A DNA stretch of 64,000 nt from Klebsormidium nitens. Taxonomy: Eukaryota; Streptophyta; Klebsormidiophyceae; Klebsormidiales; Klebsormidiaceae. The notes beneath the pieces are model-generated. The model was not told where the DNA came from, did not search any database, and saw only the letters and a program-made list of their open reading frames with translations. The stretch is from positions 1-64,000 of the forward strand of contig DF236969.1 of NCBI GenBank assembly GCA_000708835.1. The letters run 5' to 3'. The position numbers were made by a program, and so were the translations under genes. This document shows, one piece after another, positions 46,581 to 57,884 of this stretch (position 1 is its first letter; the number at the start of each line of letters is the position of its first letter).

Positions 46581-49503
46581 CTAAGCGGACGTGGCGTTAG
46601 TCGGCATTGAGACCAGGCCCTTGGGGTCGACGGAGACGTCGTAGGGCAGGTAGTAGTAAGCCTCGAAGACACCGCCGATCTCATCGTGGTGCATGACGCC
46701 TGCATGACGCGGGCAACTCGCAACGTCAGCTGTGAGTCGCCGGCTGAAGGGTCGTTTTCTTCAAACTCGACAGCTGCTGAGATTAACGAAGTTCTTTCGA
46801 ATTCTGGACAGAGAAGCTTTAGCTACAGTAATCTAATCAGAGCAGAGAATCCTCGTGACAGACATTCATAATCACCAGTGACCCTTTTACTTTGTAAACC
46901 AGCTTTCGATGTCAAGACATCTTCAAGAGCGCAGCCAAATGTGCTTGTAAAGGTAAAGTAAGCAGCAAGCCCATTCAGCCTGAAGTCGTGAAACTCGGTA
47001 AGTATTGTCGAGCCCTCGAAAAGAGCGATCCTGTCAGGCTCGCCCACTGGAGCACTTTCGAGCCTACTGGAGCACTTTCCGAGCGCCATAATTTGACATC
47101 AAAAAGGATGATCCATCACCTTACGTGTCCGCTTCGCAGGGGCAAGGATCCAACAACCGACGAAATCACCGGAATCCGGAAACGGAACAGCCCAAGCATT
47201 AAGTATGCAAGCAAGGTGTTGAAAATTGCAAAGGACAATCTTACCCTGCGCTCCAAAGTACTTGCCGCCCCCCCCCGTGATGACAAGGGTCTCCAGAGAA
47301 ATGGTGTCGCCCTCGCGGAAAGTGGAGATTTGCTGACAGGTGATGATGTCAGTCTCAATCGAGTTGGGTGTGGTTTCTTCGCCGATGAGGCCCGCGTCGA
47401 ACGCGAAGATGGAGTAGCAGATGTAGACGTACTGGAAAACACGACAGGGGAGGCGGTTAGCAGCTCTTCGAATCGGAAATGGAAAGGTTGCGTAGTGGGC
47501 TATTGGCATTTGGAGGAAGCCTGCGTGTGGCGGAAAGCTGAGCAAGGCTAGTGTTCAGTCTACCAGCAAATGCTTGTTTTGAGCTTCAGAATCGATGTTT
47601 GTACCCTGTGAAAATAAGTGGGAGGCGTTCAGAGTATCAAGTCCTTTGGAAATACAAGCCTTTTTCGAACGGTTCCTCTCCAAAGACACTCTTTCGAACA
47701 GCTTCTACGAAATAGAGCGAGATGCCCATGGCATGTCAGCTGGATCACGTAGGTGGTGCCCTAAGGCAGCGACCTCTCCGCGCGAATCCTTCTGTAAAGA
47801 AGTAGTACTTTTGTAATGGGAAGAGCTCCTAGTTTTTCCTCTGGAGGGACTTTTGGGGCCGAAAAAAGAGTTTTTGGATGTACAAGTGTAGAGGCCGTGC
47901 CGTAGCCAACATGCAGCCTCAAACCGAGCGCGCCGCTTGAACACCAGCGAAGTGCTTGAGAAGGAAGACTGACACTGGCAAAGAGGAGCCCGCACAGGCG
48001 GGGCGTATCACGCAGCCTTACTGGCAAGCGCATTCTGATACTGAAGTCGCTGCACTTCCAAGTCTCAGCACTCAAATGTGTGAGACTCACACAAGTTGCT
48101 TATGCTAAGAAAAAGCCAAGAGCGCAACTCACTCTGTCTGACCCGTCCCCAGCAGTTGACGTGAGGGTACACGTGCCGGCCTGGTAGCCGATCTTGTTGC
48201 CCTTGGTCATGTCGCTCATGTCAGCGTCATACAAGTCGTCATTGAACGTGTCGGTATCACCTGTTCAGGAAGGAGCCAGACAATGAACTTCTTTTGGCAT
48301 TCTGAAATGTGATGCACGCACAATACATGTGTGTTTTCGCCTTTTAGCTAGAGTCCTGCCCATTTTCGCCAACAAGGAGATGCGCCAGCTTTGCAGCTTT
48401 GATTTGGGATCGCCACAGCAGTCTTTACACTAACATTGCTGCCAGTCTTCAAGTGCAGAGCTCCGCTTATAAAGCTGGGCCCGCCGGTTACACCACAGAC
48501 AGTAGGCCACTCAGAAATACTTTTGGACGCAGAAAAGGGGACCTCAAAACAGCCCACAAGACTAAGAATCGAGATGTCGCATATGAAAGGTCCTATCTGA
48601 TCATAGCCTGGCTAATCTTGGATAGTGACAGTGTGGCTCACCGTTGCGGAGCTTGTCTGCGCTCCAGGTGGGGGTGTGGCGCGCCAGGCCATAGGTTTCG
48701 TTGTCCCTCCTCCAAAAAGTCAGCTTCTGGAGGGTTGGCTGAGCGTGAGCCTGCAAACGTTCAGCTTCACAATGCTTAACCGAGGTGGGACTTCATTGAA
48801 GCCCCATGATGTGGCCGATGTTGATGTCTCCGCCATTCAGCATTGCAAGAAATTTTCATCTGAAAGAAAAGCTGCATTATTATCTGGCACTGTGTAAAAG
48901 TACCAAGATGAGGCGATATCAAAGGTCTGATATTGGGGGGGTTTGCAGTGCTTAAAATGTCACGGGCTGGGAAAAGTGTAGAAGGCAAAGGAAGACAGCA
49001 GCATTTGCAGGTAGACCCTTGGAGGAGGTGCACATTTTGCTGGGGGCATCGAGCTGGTCCAATGTATAACATCCATGATGCGGATCAAGATTCCTCTTTA
49101 AGATTGTTGAAAGACAATCTACTCTACCAAACAACCATGGCACATCAGCAAACTCATCAATGCCTCTACCCCAGTATTAGTGCTTGGTCAACAAGAGCTG
49201 GAAAGCTCAGCATTGGGCTTCAGGCATTCAGAAAGAGCTCCACCAAGAATTTTTATTTTGGAGTCTGCCCTTGTAAGCTGACCGTACTGATGCGAGATTA
49301 TTGCCAGCTCAAATAAACGCAAGCAGGACTCCACATTTGCCCACCAAAGCTTCGCATTATAGGCTGATGCTCATTCAGAATTCAGAATGAGAGCAGAGGC
49401 AGCGCTGGCAGCGACACTCTGACGCCAAGAAGCTCACCCCAATCAAGCTGCACGCAAGGAGCAGGCCAGCCACCACCACGGAAACCTGCCTGGAGGCAGC
49501 CAT
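46581..49503 (-). CDS. Secreted dirigent-like (AOC-barrel) protein 2
   Basis: Five minus-strand exons, 49503-49438, 48750-48642, 48260-48133, 47431-47245 and 46699-46581, join in phase to 202 aa. The signal peptide crosses the exon 1/2 junction: GLLLACSLIG then AHAQPTL, giving an AHA cleavage site near residue 25. The barrel follows with LQKLTFWRRD, FNDDLYDADMSDMTKGNKIG, and the glycine-rich hallmark ITGGGGKYFGAQG (family usually GGTGKY). It ends PTNATSA. Unlike the genes at 42.1 and 61.7 kb it lacks the Cys-rich exon pair. The last acceptor is preceded by an 11-bp copy of the exon start (GCGTCATGCAG/GCGTCATGCA). Function is inferred from fold only. Confidence 0.8.
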
Positions 49504-49800
49504 GATCAAAGTCACGCGCCTGGTGAGCTGAGAAAGTTGGTAGCAGCTTGAGTTTTTGAGCAAGAGAGTTGAGCAGCGCGGAATTCTGTACGCAAATGCG
49601 AAACTAGAGGTCAGCTGGCTACAGGGCCCTTTTACCAGTTTTATATGCGAGCAACTTCACCTTTGGCTTGGATTCGTTCTTGGATGACCTCTAGCCAAAC
49701 AGGAGCCGGAGTCAAGCTGGTGTGATCAATATTGAATACAAGTTTCAAGCAGAGCTAGGTTCCAAGGGGGTGGTAAGCTTAAGTACTAGCATTTAATTTA
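49504..49800 (-). promoter_or_regulatory. Upstream region of dirigent-like gene 2 with TATA-like box
   Basis: On the minus strand ATATAAAA lies at 49646-49639, 136 bp before the start codon. This is a reasonable TATA position if the 5' untranslated region is about 100 bp. No other element is recognised. Confidence 0.45.
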
Positions 49801-50139
49801 GCTCTGGCGTGACTGGCACTCAACGGGGTCGACATGAACACCTTGACAAGTACGGCTGGCTAAAGGCCAACACAGTTTCGTCCGCGTTTCGTCATCTACC
49901 CCTGCTTTCTTTCTCATGCAGGTGCGCGGCGCGCCAAGTGCGGAAACGGGACTCGGACACCAGCGCAGCAAACTCCATAAAGTATCCTCACGCAAACTCG
50001 AAATTTGAGACTCGACGTACTGGTAAGTGGACACGGCAGTTCGGGCATATCCAGTCAGGATATCCCCGTGAAATGTTTGAAGTTCTCTCTACCTGCAGCC
50101 CGCCGCTTCCGCCCCGGCTTTCCATCCCGATCGATGTAG

Positions 50140-50310
50140 GTATTAGGTAGTGAACTGTGAACAGTAACAGCCAGTGAACAGTAACGGAGACGGGTAGGGT
50201 TGGTTAGGGGGTTAGGGTGGGTACGGGTGCGGAGCGGGTGTTTCCTTAGGTAAGGGTTTTTAGTAACCCCAAAATGCTTGCTGTTCACTGGGCTTGCTGT
50301 TCACTGGATC
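50140..50310. mobile_element. MITE-like element C1 with GGGTTAGGG core
   Basis: The ends carry inverted, internally doubled AGTGAACAG motifs: about 50150-50185 on the left and CTGTTCACTGG twice at 50278-50309 on the right. The core (50190-50270) contains GGGTAGGGTTGG, GGGTTAGGGTGGGTACGGG and GGGTTTTTAG. A second copy of the core with different ends lies at 62,833-62,993. No coding capacity. Confidence 0.7.
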
Positions 50311-50339
50311 GAGAAATACCTTCTTTCCGGTCACAGAGC

Positions 50340-50935
50340 TCAGCCTCCACTATTTAATTACGTTAGTGCACTGGTAGTCTGGTAACCAGTGGTAAGGCGT
50401 CTTATAATTAAAACTGCATGCTACATGCAAGTGTGCAGATTTTCAAAGTACCGTACGGCTACAAGTTGTTACGGCTAGCTGCGCCCGAAATCATCGGAGT
50501 TCGTACAGGAGTCGTACTTAAAGCCGCGCGGTAACGGGTCTACTGGTCGGATCTGGGGGCGCTATCATACGCCGGCGGCAGGCCCTGCCGCTCCGACGTC
50601 AGTACTCAGTACCGCCGGTAGTACGAGGTACACGGTACAGCAATTATCGTATTTAATGCGCCCGGGCCCCAGGGTTGACAGCACTGCAGCAGCCGCCAGC
50701 TCCAGACCCGAGGGAGCACGTGTCCATGTACTTACGGTAGTCCTAGAGTACGTACTTACCACTACTAGTACGGAACGTACGGTAGTACGGTCTCGTTTTG
50801 CCAATTTTGGCTGTCCTTCAGCTGTACCTTCACAACCGTCCAAAGCTTCCAAGTCTGGGGTCTGACCCTGACGTGCCAGCTTTCTGTCTTCACGTCATCC
50901 TACTCGTCACTGGATAAGTACGTAAATTACCAGTA
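50340..50935. repeat. GTAC-dense island
   Basis: GTAC and TAGTAC/GGTAC words occur many times more often than expected for a 4-bp word, notably at 50,575-50,645 and 50,720-50,790. Comparable islands lie at about 24,600-25,150, 41,640-41,850, 59,220-59,420, 60,310-60,760 and 61,140-61,320, always between genes. Confidence 0.6.
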
Positions 50936-51779
50936 ATGTGCCGGATGCGCATGGCAGTAAATTGATAATTGAGCCATGCATGTGTTCGTGTTACTGAGCC
51001 TGAGATGACCCGGCCGAATTAATGCTAGAATTTGCTACATTGAATTTATTCATCATCATCATCCAGGCCGTGAACTCCTCTGTCCGCTGGTACTGGCAAA
51101 TATCAAGAGGGGATCCCACCGTCCACCCTTCGTGTAGCAGCAGACGTCACCGGACTCCGGATCTAGATCGATCATACCTTTTAGCAAAGAATTAAATCAG
51201 CGTTATCCGTCCGCATTGCGCAGGCGCCTGGCTGGCGGCGAAATGGCACGTCTGCAATCCCAACTGGAAGCCGTTTTTGAGTAGTCAGGATTAACAATGA
51301 ATGTTATTCAGGAATATGTCAAATCCAGCTATATATCTTAGGATTTTTTTTCGTCTCCCAATAGGATGCGGTGACCGTGGCTCACTGAGGGTGAGCTACA
51401 ACCGATTCTAGAGGTATTGTGACAGAAGAAGAACGGCCCAGGGCAGGGCTTCTCCCAAGCTACTCGCGGACGCATCGAGCTATCGTATTGTTTGGAGGCG
51501 CTCCCCTCGTTCTTCCTGGCTCCAGTCTTGGGCCTCCGTCAAACTCATTTTCCAAAAGAGTGTACACCGGGTACAATCAAAGCGCCCGGTGGAAAGTCCT
51601 CAACAACCGCGGCGCACGCCGAACATTAGCAGCGGGAAAGGCCCGTGGGCCGCGCACAACATATCGGCCTTTACTGGAATGACGGCTCGCCGGCGTGCGG
51701 CAGAGGGGAAGACGAGAGCGGCTTCATATAACTTGGCGACGTCACGCCTCCGGGGTTGCGCAGCTTCGCAACGGCCGCC

Positions 51780-52520
51780 TCGGCTTCGGCGACAGGACGT
51801 GCCGTGCCTCGTTCCGTTGTTGCGCACCGTGGCCGTTCCGCTACGTCGGTTTCGCTTCTGTTCCGCCGCGGGTGGTCGAGCTCCGGCTTTCTTTCAAGTC
51901 AGCGCTCCACGGGCCAAGTCGTTCCGCGGTTGGGTGCGCCGGCGCCACCGCTTCGTTCCGTTCCGCTGCTGAGCCCGGATGGGCTGCCGGGGGCCCCGTT
52001 CGGCCGTTCCGCTCGACGCCCAGCCGAGTCCTTCCGTTGGGCGCGCCTTGGGCGGCACCTTTCCCAATCTTTGAAAACGCCCGTCCATCAATTCAAACGC
52101 TCACTGATTAAGCAGCAAATCCAGTCACTTCGTGTACAGCGTCGATAGAGAAGAAGCCAGAGATTCGTTCCGCTCTCTCGCGCTCTGGTTCCGTTGCGCT
52201 CGTGTGCGCCTCGGCTTACTAGCTTCCAAGCATCTCACGAACTTCGAACTTCGAACTTCGATCATTTACAATGACCTGCGGTTCGCAACCAGATCAATCC
52301 GCTCGCTCGCAATTCGCGGTTCCGACAGCTTGTTGGTGGCGTACGTCAAGCCCCTGTTTCCGCAGCACCACCCCACGACTGTTCCGCTGCTGGGTGGCCC
52401 GCTTCCGCTGTGCAGCACGGGTGCAGACCCCCTTCTCTTGTGGTGTTTCGCGGCCAGGCCCGTTCAGCTCCGTTCCGCTGTGCCGGGCGCTCCCGTTCCG
52501 TTCTACTGGTGCTCACCAGA
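51780..52520. repeat. GTTCCG-rich, GC-rich stretch
   Basis: The word GTTCCG, often GTTCCGCT or GTTCCGTT, recurs at least a dozen times in about 740 bp. Several frames on both strands are open for over 100 codons only because of the composition. It looks like a decayed tandem array rather than a gene. The same word occurs before decayed exon copies in mEF-G intron 5. Confidence 0.5.
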
Positions 52521-53891
52521 GCCCATTGCAAAGTGACCCGGCTGAGCCGTTCATCCACGCGTTCATCAGAGTCTCGTTCGACTTTCTTATAGGGGGCGTC
52601 TGCACTCGCAAGGGCATTTAAAATCGGACGGCAAAAACGCGCGAGTTGATCTATCGGACGATGCGCACTTTGTTAGTGTGCCGTCGTCACGCTTCAGCGC
52701 TGCCGCCGGCGTGACGCCTACGCCCAGTTTAAGATCTTCACCTTCTGCTCGAGGTGTGCGCAGAAACAACTCTGAGAACGATGGAACGACCTTGCCGTCA
52801 CGGCCAGCAACGAGCAAGGCTGGGTTGGAAGTGAAAGCACTGAGCCTCGTGGTGACGTAGGCTTGTGACGCAAGCGCCAGATAGATCGTGAGGTAGGACC
52901 AATTGCTTGACGTCGCTTGCAGAAAGTAGACACAAGGACAGTAAGGAGCACAATAGTATGACGTATTGGACCTTCGATATGCAGCATTTGAAGTACCGAT
53001 TGCTTCTCGACGAAGCGCGCTTGAATGGAGCGATTGCCGTCCTTCAGATCCACTTTGCATTAGATTCAGAGCTGATGCAGATCTGGATCGGAACTGATTG
53101 AGACCAGATTACCACATCCAAATCTGGTCCGATAGTGTTTGATTCTGAAGAAGGATTCATTCGAGATGAGTCCAAACGGAGTCCGAATCCAGTGGGCTGA
53201 ATCAGGTCCGAAGCAACACCGCCACATGTCTGGCCCGGTCCGACACGTGTCCGAATCGACCCGAACTTGTACGGTTCAAACAGGATCTGAAGTGCACTTC
53301 GCTTTGGATCTGCTTCGGACCTTATTCGGACAACGACTTTCCCGCCGGCGCGCGCGCATTTAAGCGTACGCCTTTGATGACCGTTCTTGTCAAGTGTCAC
53401 GGCCGGCTGCCTGATGAGTACGTACTGTAAGGACCAAGGCTCATCAGGAATGCAGATTGCAGTCAGATGTAGAAGACCAGTCCCCCTCTGGCCGCCCATC
53501 TTCGAAGCGCTTCGTATTGGTACCGAGCCGCCGTGTCCGTCAGCTTCGAGAAAAACAATTTCGAGATGAAGCAGCTGGGGTCCTCCGAGTTGTCCGGCTC
53601 CCTCGCTTCGTGTGCGTCCGCCACCTGGCCTATAAAAATCCTATCATGGCGTTACTACACCTGGAATAAGCACGTCTCGCCTCTCAGCGATGGAAGCAGC
53701 CACACTTTGAATGACCGTTCAGTTGAGAATAATGCAGGAACGCCCCACGACTGTAAGCTTGAAAAGTAAACGGCAAAGAATGAAGGAGCCAGGTGTTTGA
53801 ATCTTGTTCAAGCAGATCGGATTCCAGGACCGTTGGAACCGGTAGGAAATTTAGCCTGCAGTAGGGAGGAAGCGCAGAGTTGAGGGCCTCC

Positions 53892-54250
53892 CGGTTGTCC
53901 ATTCACCGGGCTCAGGTAAGCGGACGGCCTGGTTCAGAAACTTAGCTCGGGGGGGGGCGCGCGCAGAGCGGTGAGGGTTCTACCCGGTGACACGTTTACC
54001 AGGGATGGGTTTGCAAACGGCGGGGCGCAGAAAGTGCTTGGGGGGGGCGGGACGCGGAACGGTGACGGTCTGCCCGGTAGTCCGTTCACCGAGCAGGGCT
54101 TTGCGGACGGGGGGAGCAAGAATCAGCTCGGGAGGGGCGGTGCGGAACGGTGAGGGTGTGCCCGGTGGTCCGTTCACCGGGGAGGGGTTTGCAAACGGCG
54201 GAGAGCAGAAGTTAGCTCGGGAGAGGGGGGGCGTACCACCTCTAGAATAC
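53892..54250. repeat. Four-copy minisatellite, unit about 90 bp
   Basis: Units begin near 53892, 53986, 54076 and 54164, each with GT.CGTTCACC or a close form, followed by GGGTTTGCAAACGG or a variant and then G-rich sequence. Units 2-3 stay in one open frame (GDTFTRDGFANGGAQK, GSPFTEQGFADGGSKN), while unit 4 falls in another (GGPFTGEGFANGGEQK), so coding is doubtful. Confidence 0.75.
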
Positions 54251-55188
54251 AAAGAAAAGACGCAGCCGTTTGTCAAGCCCCACGCAGACCATTCTCCCGG
54301 ACGCGCAGTTGTCGACTGATCGAAGTCCAACTGGGCTCGTTCTATTGCTATCAAATCTGCATCTGGATTCCCGTTTCGTTTGTAATTTCCGTTACTGAGG
54401 CGCGCCAGAATAACATCCTCCTCGCGACGGTGCATTTTTAGCTTCCTTTACGGCTTTCCTCTATCCATTCCGTCCGCTGCTGTTCTGCTTCCGGTTTGCT
54501 TCTGCTCGGCGGCCTCGTTGCGCTTCTTAGCGTCTTTGTCATTTTCCAACTGTGCGTCCGACCCTTTCAACTCCACCTTTGATTCGTCTCCGAACCTTTC
54601 CTTTCTGGCTTCTCCGCGCGTGCTCAAATCGCGGGCTCGAATCGACCTCTCGTCTTCGATTAGACTGTTCTACTTTCTTATTGAACCAAAGTGGGGCTCC
54701 GCTTGGTCCACTTCAAGACAATGTCCGATCGGCAGTTGACCGCAACCAGTTCAAAGCAGGTCTTGGCTATTAAACGTCGTCCACGTGTGCACTTCTTCTG
54801 GCCCACTCACTGCTTTTCGTTCCGTTTCCGTGCTACTCCGGGGCTGTTACGCCTAACGGGTGAACCGCGTCCCCCGATTCTGCTCCCGTGGTTTGTTAGT
54901 GCGCTCCCTAATTTCATCCTTCCTCGATGTGCGACTTTATCCAATTTTCCAAACTTCATTTTTCGCCCTGGCGGCGCGGCACAGACATGCTCGGGTAAAG
55001 CTTTGAAAACATCGGACTAGGACTTCGTCAAAGGGCCTGGTTCTCCACTTTGGTGCACCTGATTCGGAGCTCAGATGCGGCTGCAGAAACGAGTCTCTTG
55101 TCACGAGCAAATCCCGAGCAAATCCGCCGGCCTGTATCTTCAGCTTCCAAGGGACTCGTCATTCGAAAACTTGTGAAGTCTGCTCCAG

Positions 55189-55326
55189 GTCATCGGTTCC
55201 GGGGTCCGAGCCGCCGTCCTGGGGCCGAAGCTGGGCGGGCACCGCGCGCGCGTCGATGCGGCACTCACGAAGACCGACTCGGACTGCCGAGACGTCCCCA
55301 TCCCGTCCAAGTACACCATATTTTAA
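55189..55326 (+). other. Possible terminal exon of an unrecognised gene
   Basis: After a plausible acceptor (TGCTCCAG) a 46-codon frame reads VIGSGVRAAVLGPKLGGH, continues to DVPIPSKYTIF and ends in TAA. It reads like a real protein C-terminus, but I cannot name it. No upstream exon on the plus strand could be joined to it. It could be an isolated exon of a decayed gene. The reverse strand is also open here over a longer ATG-started frame (55578-55159). Confidence 0.3.
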
Positions 55327-56556
55327 GCAATGGCTCTGCTCAGTGGGCGAGCTTCCAGTCCACTGGGGATGGTCATTGATGGGCCGCGCGCGCTCCTGAG
55401 TCGCAACTCTAGCGAAACGCCGCAAGATTGCACCACAGAAGTAGGCCGCTGTGGTTGATAAGAGGTCGATGGAAGCTGTTGGCGAGATAAATAGGCCGGC
55501 CGTCTCCTGGTAAAAAGCCAGTCTCTTATTCGACTCGTACTCCGGGGTAGCTAGTATTGGCAGAATTTCCTGTAGCATTCATTGCAGTCTAGTAGATCGT
55601 TCTGACCAAATTGACGGACATCGTAAACGAAAAAACAACCACGACCGACAAACAATACCAGCCGTGATAGCATCAAAGCTTGCCCCGAATCTATGAAGCG
55701 AGCATAAGGTTATTTCGACCTTTATTGCTTCCTTTCGAGATAATTTCAGCCTTAAATATTCAGTTTTCAGGTCTGAAACGGCCTTAAACCGAAAGATATA
55801 TATGTTTAAGACCAGACCGATTCGAATTGCATGCCTATCCCGGTCTGATTTAAAAGCAAAGCGGTTCCGCTGCCCACTCCGTTCAATGTTAAACCCGGGT
55901 CTGAATCATAGTCGATGCGGGCCGGGGCAGCCCGTTTCACCATCAACATCTTGTGTGCTAGCGCTTTCAGCTGTTCTTGCATACGATGAACCATCACGAC
56001 TTGCTTCATGTGCGGGCAATCATTCATATGAGCATGAGAGAACCGGTTGAATCATCATCGTCACTTACTTAGCATCAGCTACGAAGGCCTGCCTGTGATC
56101 TGCCTCAAAGCATAAGCCTCGACTCTTAAATTCGCACTCAACATTGATATTCGACGCGTCATATGAGCTTCTCGTAGGTTTCAAATTGCTTGTCTCGTAT
56201 CCGCTAATGGCCCGGCAATAATAAGGTCCTTTGCTATTTCAGGATCCGAAACAACACCTCAGTCCATGCTAGTTTTCTCGGCTTCCACCTGTTCTAAGTC
56301 CACTGAGATCGAAACATTCTCAGATCAGGTAGCTCCTCCTTGTGAGTTCAAGATCACGCTAAGTGCCGTTACCCGTTCGAGACCGGAGTGTGTTGAACCA
56401 GGGCTCTATACGATAACGGGCTTGAACCCTTCGCGTTGAAGTACTTGGCCTAAGATATGGTCTTAAACCCGGGTCTGCTTTATTATAATATGCTACAGAA
56501 ATGACCTAGAAATCAACGAGTACAGTAGTCTAAGATTGACGACCTACTTGCTCAAA

Positions 56557-57884
56557 TCAACAGAGGGACACCGAGAAGTAGACCTCGCCGTTGACGGAGA
56601 CGTTTGCATAAGGGCTCGTCACGTATGTGATCTGCCCGGTTGCGCCGGAGAAGTAGCCGCTGCCGCCGAGGATCGCATCTGGAGGCTGGGGCAGCGCGGT
56701 GAAGCCGTCGATTACTGCAAACAGGGTTTGTGAGGAGGTTTTGATGGGTTTTTCATGGGTTTAATATTGGGTTTGTGATTACGTACGACGACCCTAGTCC
56801 TGACGGGGTTGATGACGGGTTTGTGAGGAGTTTGCTGAGCTTCATTTGAAATCGCAAGGTTGCTACGGCTGTGAGTAGGTAGAGACGCTTGAAGAAAAAG
56901 TAGAGATTCTTCGACTCGATGTCGAGCTATTCTAAGTTGTTGCTAAACATAACCGGCTCAAGCTGGCCCCAAGTGCTCTTCTCTTACCGTCCCCGAAAAC
57001 CGATTTGCAGAGGAATGACCAAGAGAAGGAAGCCTCCAAGTTTTGGACTGCATGGCGCTGTTAGCAAGCTTCTGATTGTGGCCACCAAACACTCAAAAAG
57101 GTTGGTCGAAGCAAAGAGCATGCAGAGATTGTCTGCAAACCACGTTTCAGCGGAATCACAACAAGACGTCACTCACGCTGGAACGCGAGGGTGCTCTTCT
57201 CATACTGCCCGGCGAAGAACACGAACGTCTCGTGGCAGAAGAGCGCAAAGTTGGTCTCGTTTGCGGGGACGGGCGCCTGGACGACGGTGCAGTGCCCGGC
57301 GCCATAAGCGACGAGCGTCCGGTTTCCGTCAGGGCCCGGGTCTGTGATGTTGGTGATATCGAATATGTCGTTGTTATAAGCTATGTAGTCGCCCAGCTGG
57401 ACCAGGCTGCTGCTGGTGTTGAGGTGGTTCGGGTACGACGTGTGGCGGGGGGTGCGGCTCGCGGACAGCGTCTCGATCAGCCTGGGACGGGAAGCGAGGA
57501 AATGTCAAGCGAGGAAACAAATGTGGCAAGGGAATCCCAGCCATTTGGTTTTCTGAAAAGAATGCAAGCAATCTGAATTCTTCAACAGATATATTGACTG
57601 ACCTCAGTACTCTTTGGAAGCACTGCAGGCAGCTCCGTCTGCGACTACAGTCTTTCTTCCTGAGTAACAACGAGAAGCTTTTTGCTTCTCATTCTGAATC
57701 GTGGGGATACACCATGGAGAAATCTTTTGAGTAGAAAATATGGGCTTCGCATCTTCTTTCGAGAATAGACTCACGTCAGAACTGCCTGTGGCTTGCATGG
57801 CCCCAATGCCTGTGCGCACGCCAGGAAAGAAGCTAATATGACCAAAGTGGTCAGGCACACCAGATGGGCTTGAGAGCGCGCCAT
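56557..57884 (-). CDS. Secreted dirigent-like (AOC-barrel) protein 3
   Basis: Three minus-strand exons, 57884-57775, 57481-57177 and 56714-56557, give 190 aa with phases 2 and 1 closing exactly. Residues 1 to about 26 are a signal peptide (LTTLVILASFLACAQA). The barrel has HTSYPNHLNTSSSL, GDYIAYNNDIFDIT, VAYGAGHCTVVQ, ALFCHETFVFFAG, and the glycine motif AILGGSGYFSGATGQI (about 152-167), the dirigent/AOC-like signature. There are several N-glycosylation sequons. Fewer introns than the genes at 42.1 and 46.6 kb, with exon 2 covering what others split in two. No Cys-rich exon pair. Substrate unknown. Confidence 0.78.

Larger units (their letters stand above)
49801..56556. other. Long gene-poor, repeat-rich interval
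   Basis: Nearly 7 kb without a supportable complete gene. Contents by position: a MITE-like element at 50140-50310; a GTAC-dense stretch (50,340-50,930); a GC-rich stretch dense in GTTCCG (51,780-52,520); a segment rich in GGTCCGA and GGATCTG words (53,040-53,340); a four-copy minisatellite (53,892-54,250); one possible terminal exon (55,189-55,326); and unremarkable sequence to 56,556. Long open frames in the GC-rich part occur in several frames at once and have no family resemblance. Confidence 0.5.

Noticed and set aside
50190-50270. Interstitial telomere repeat
   Set aside because: GGGTTAG words occur but not as regular tandem units, and the segment is bounded by inverted repeats, so a MITE core is a better description.
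51419-52621. Several overlapping 60-138 codon frames on both strands
   Set aside because: Open in many frames at once due to GC-rich GTTCCG repeats, with no domain resemblance.
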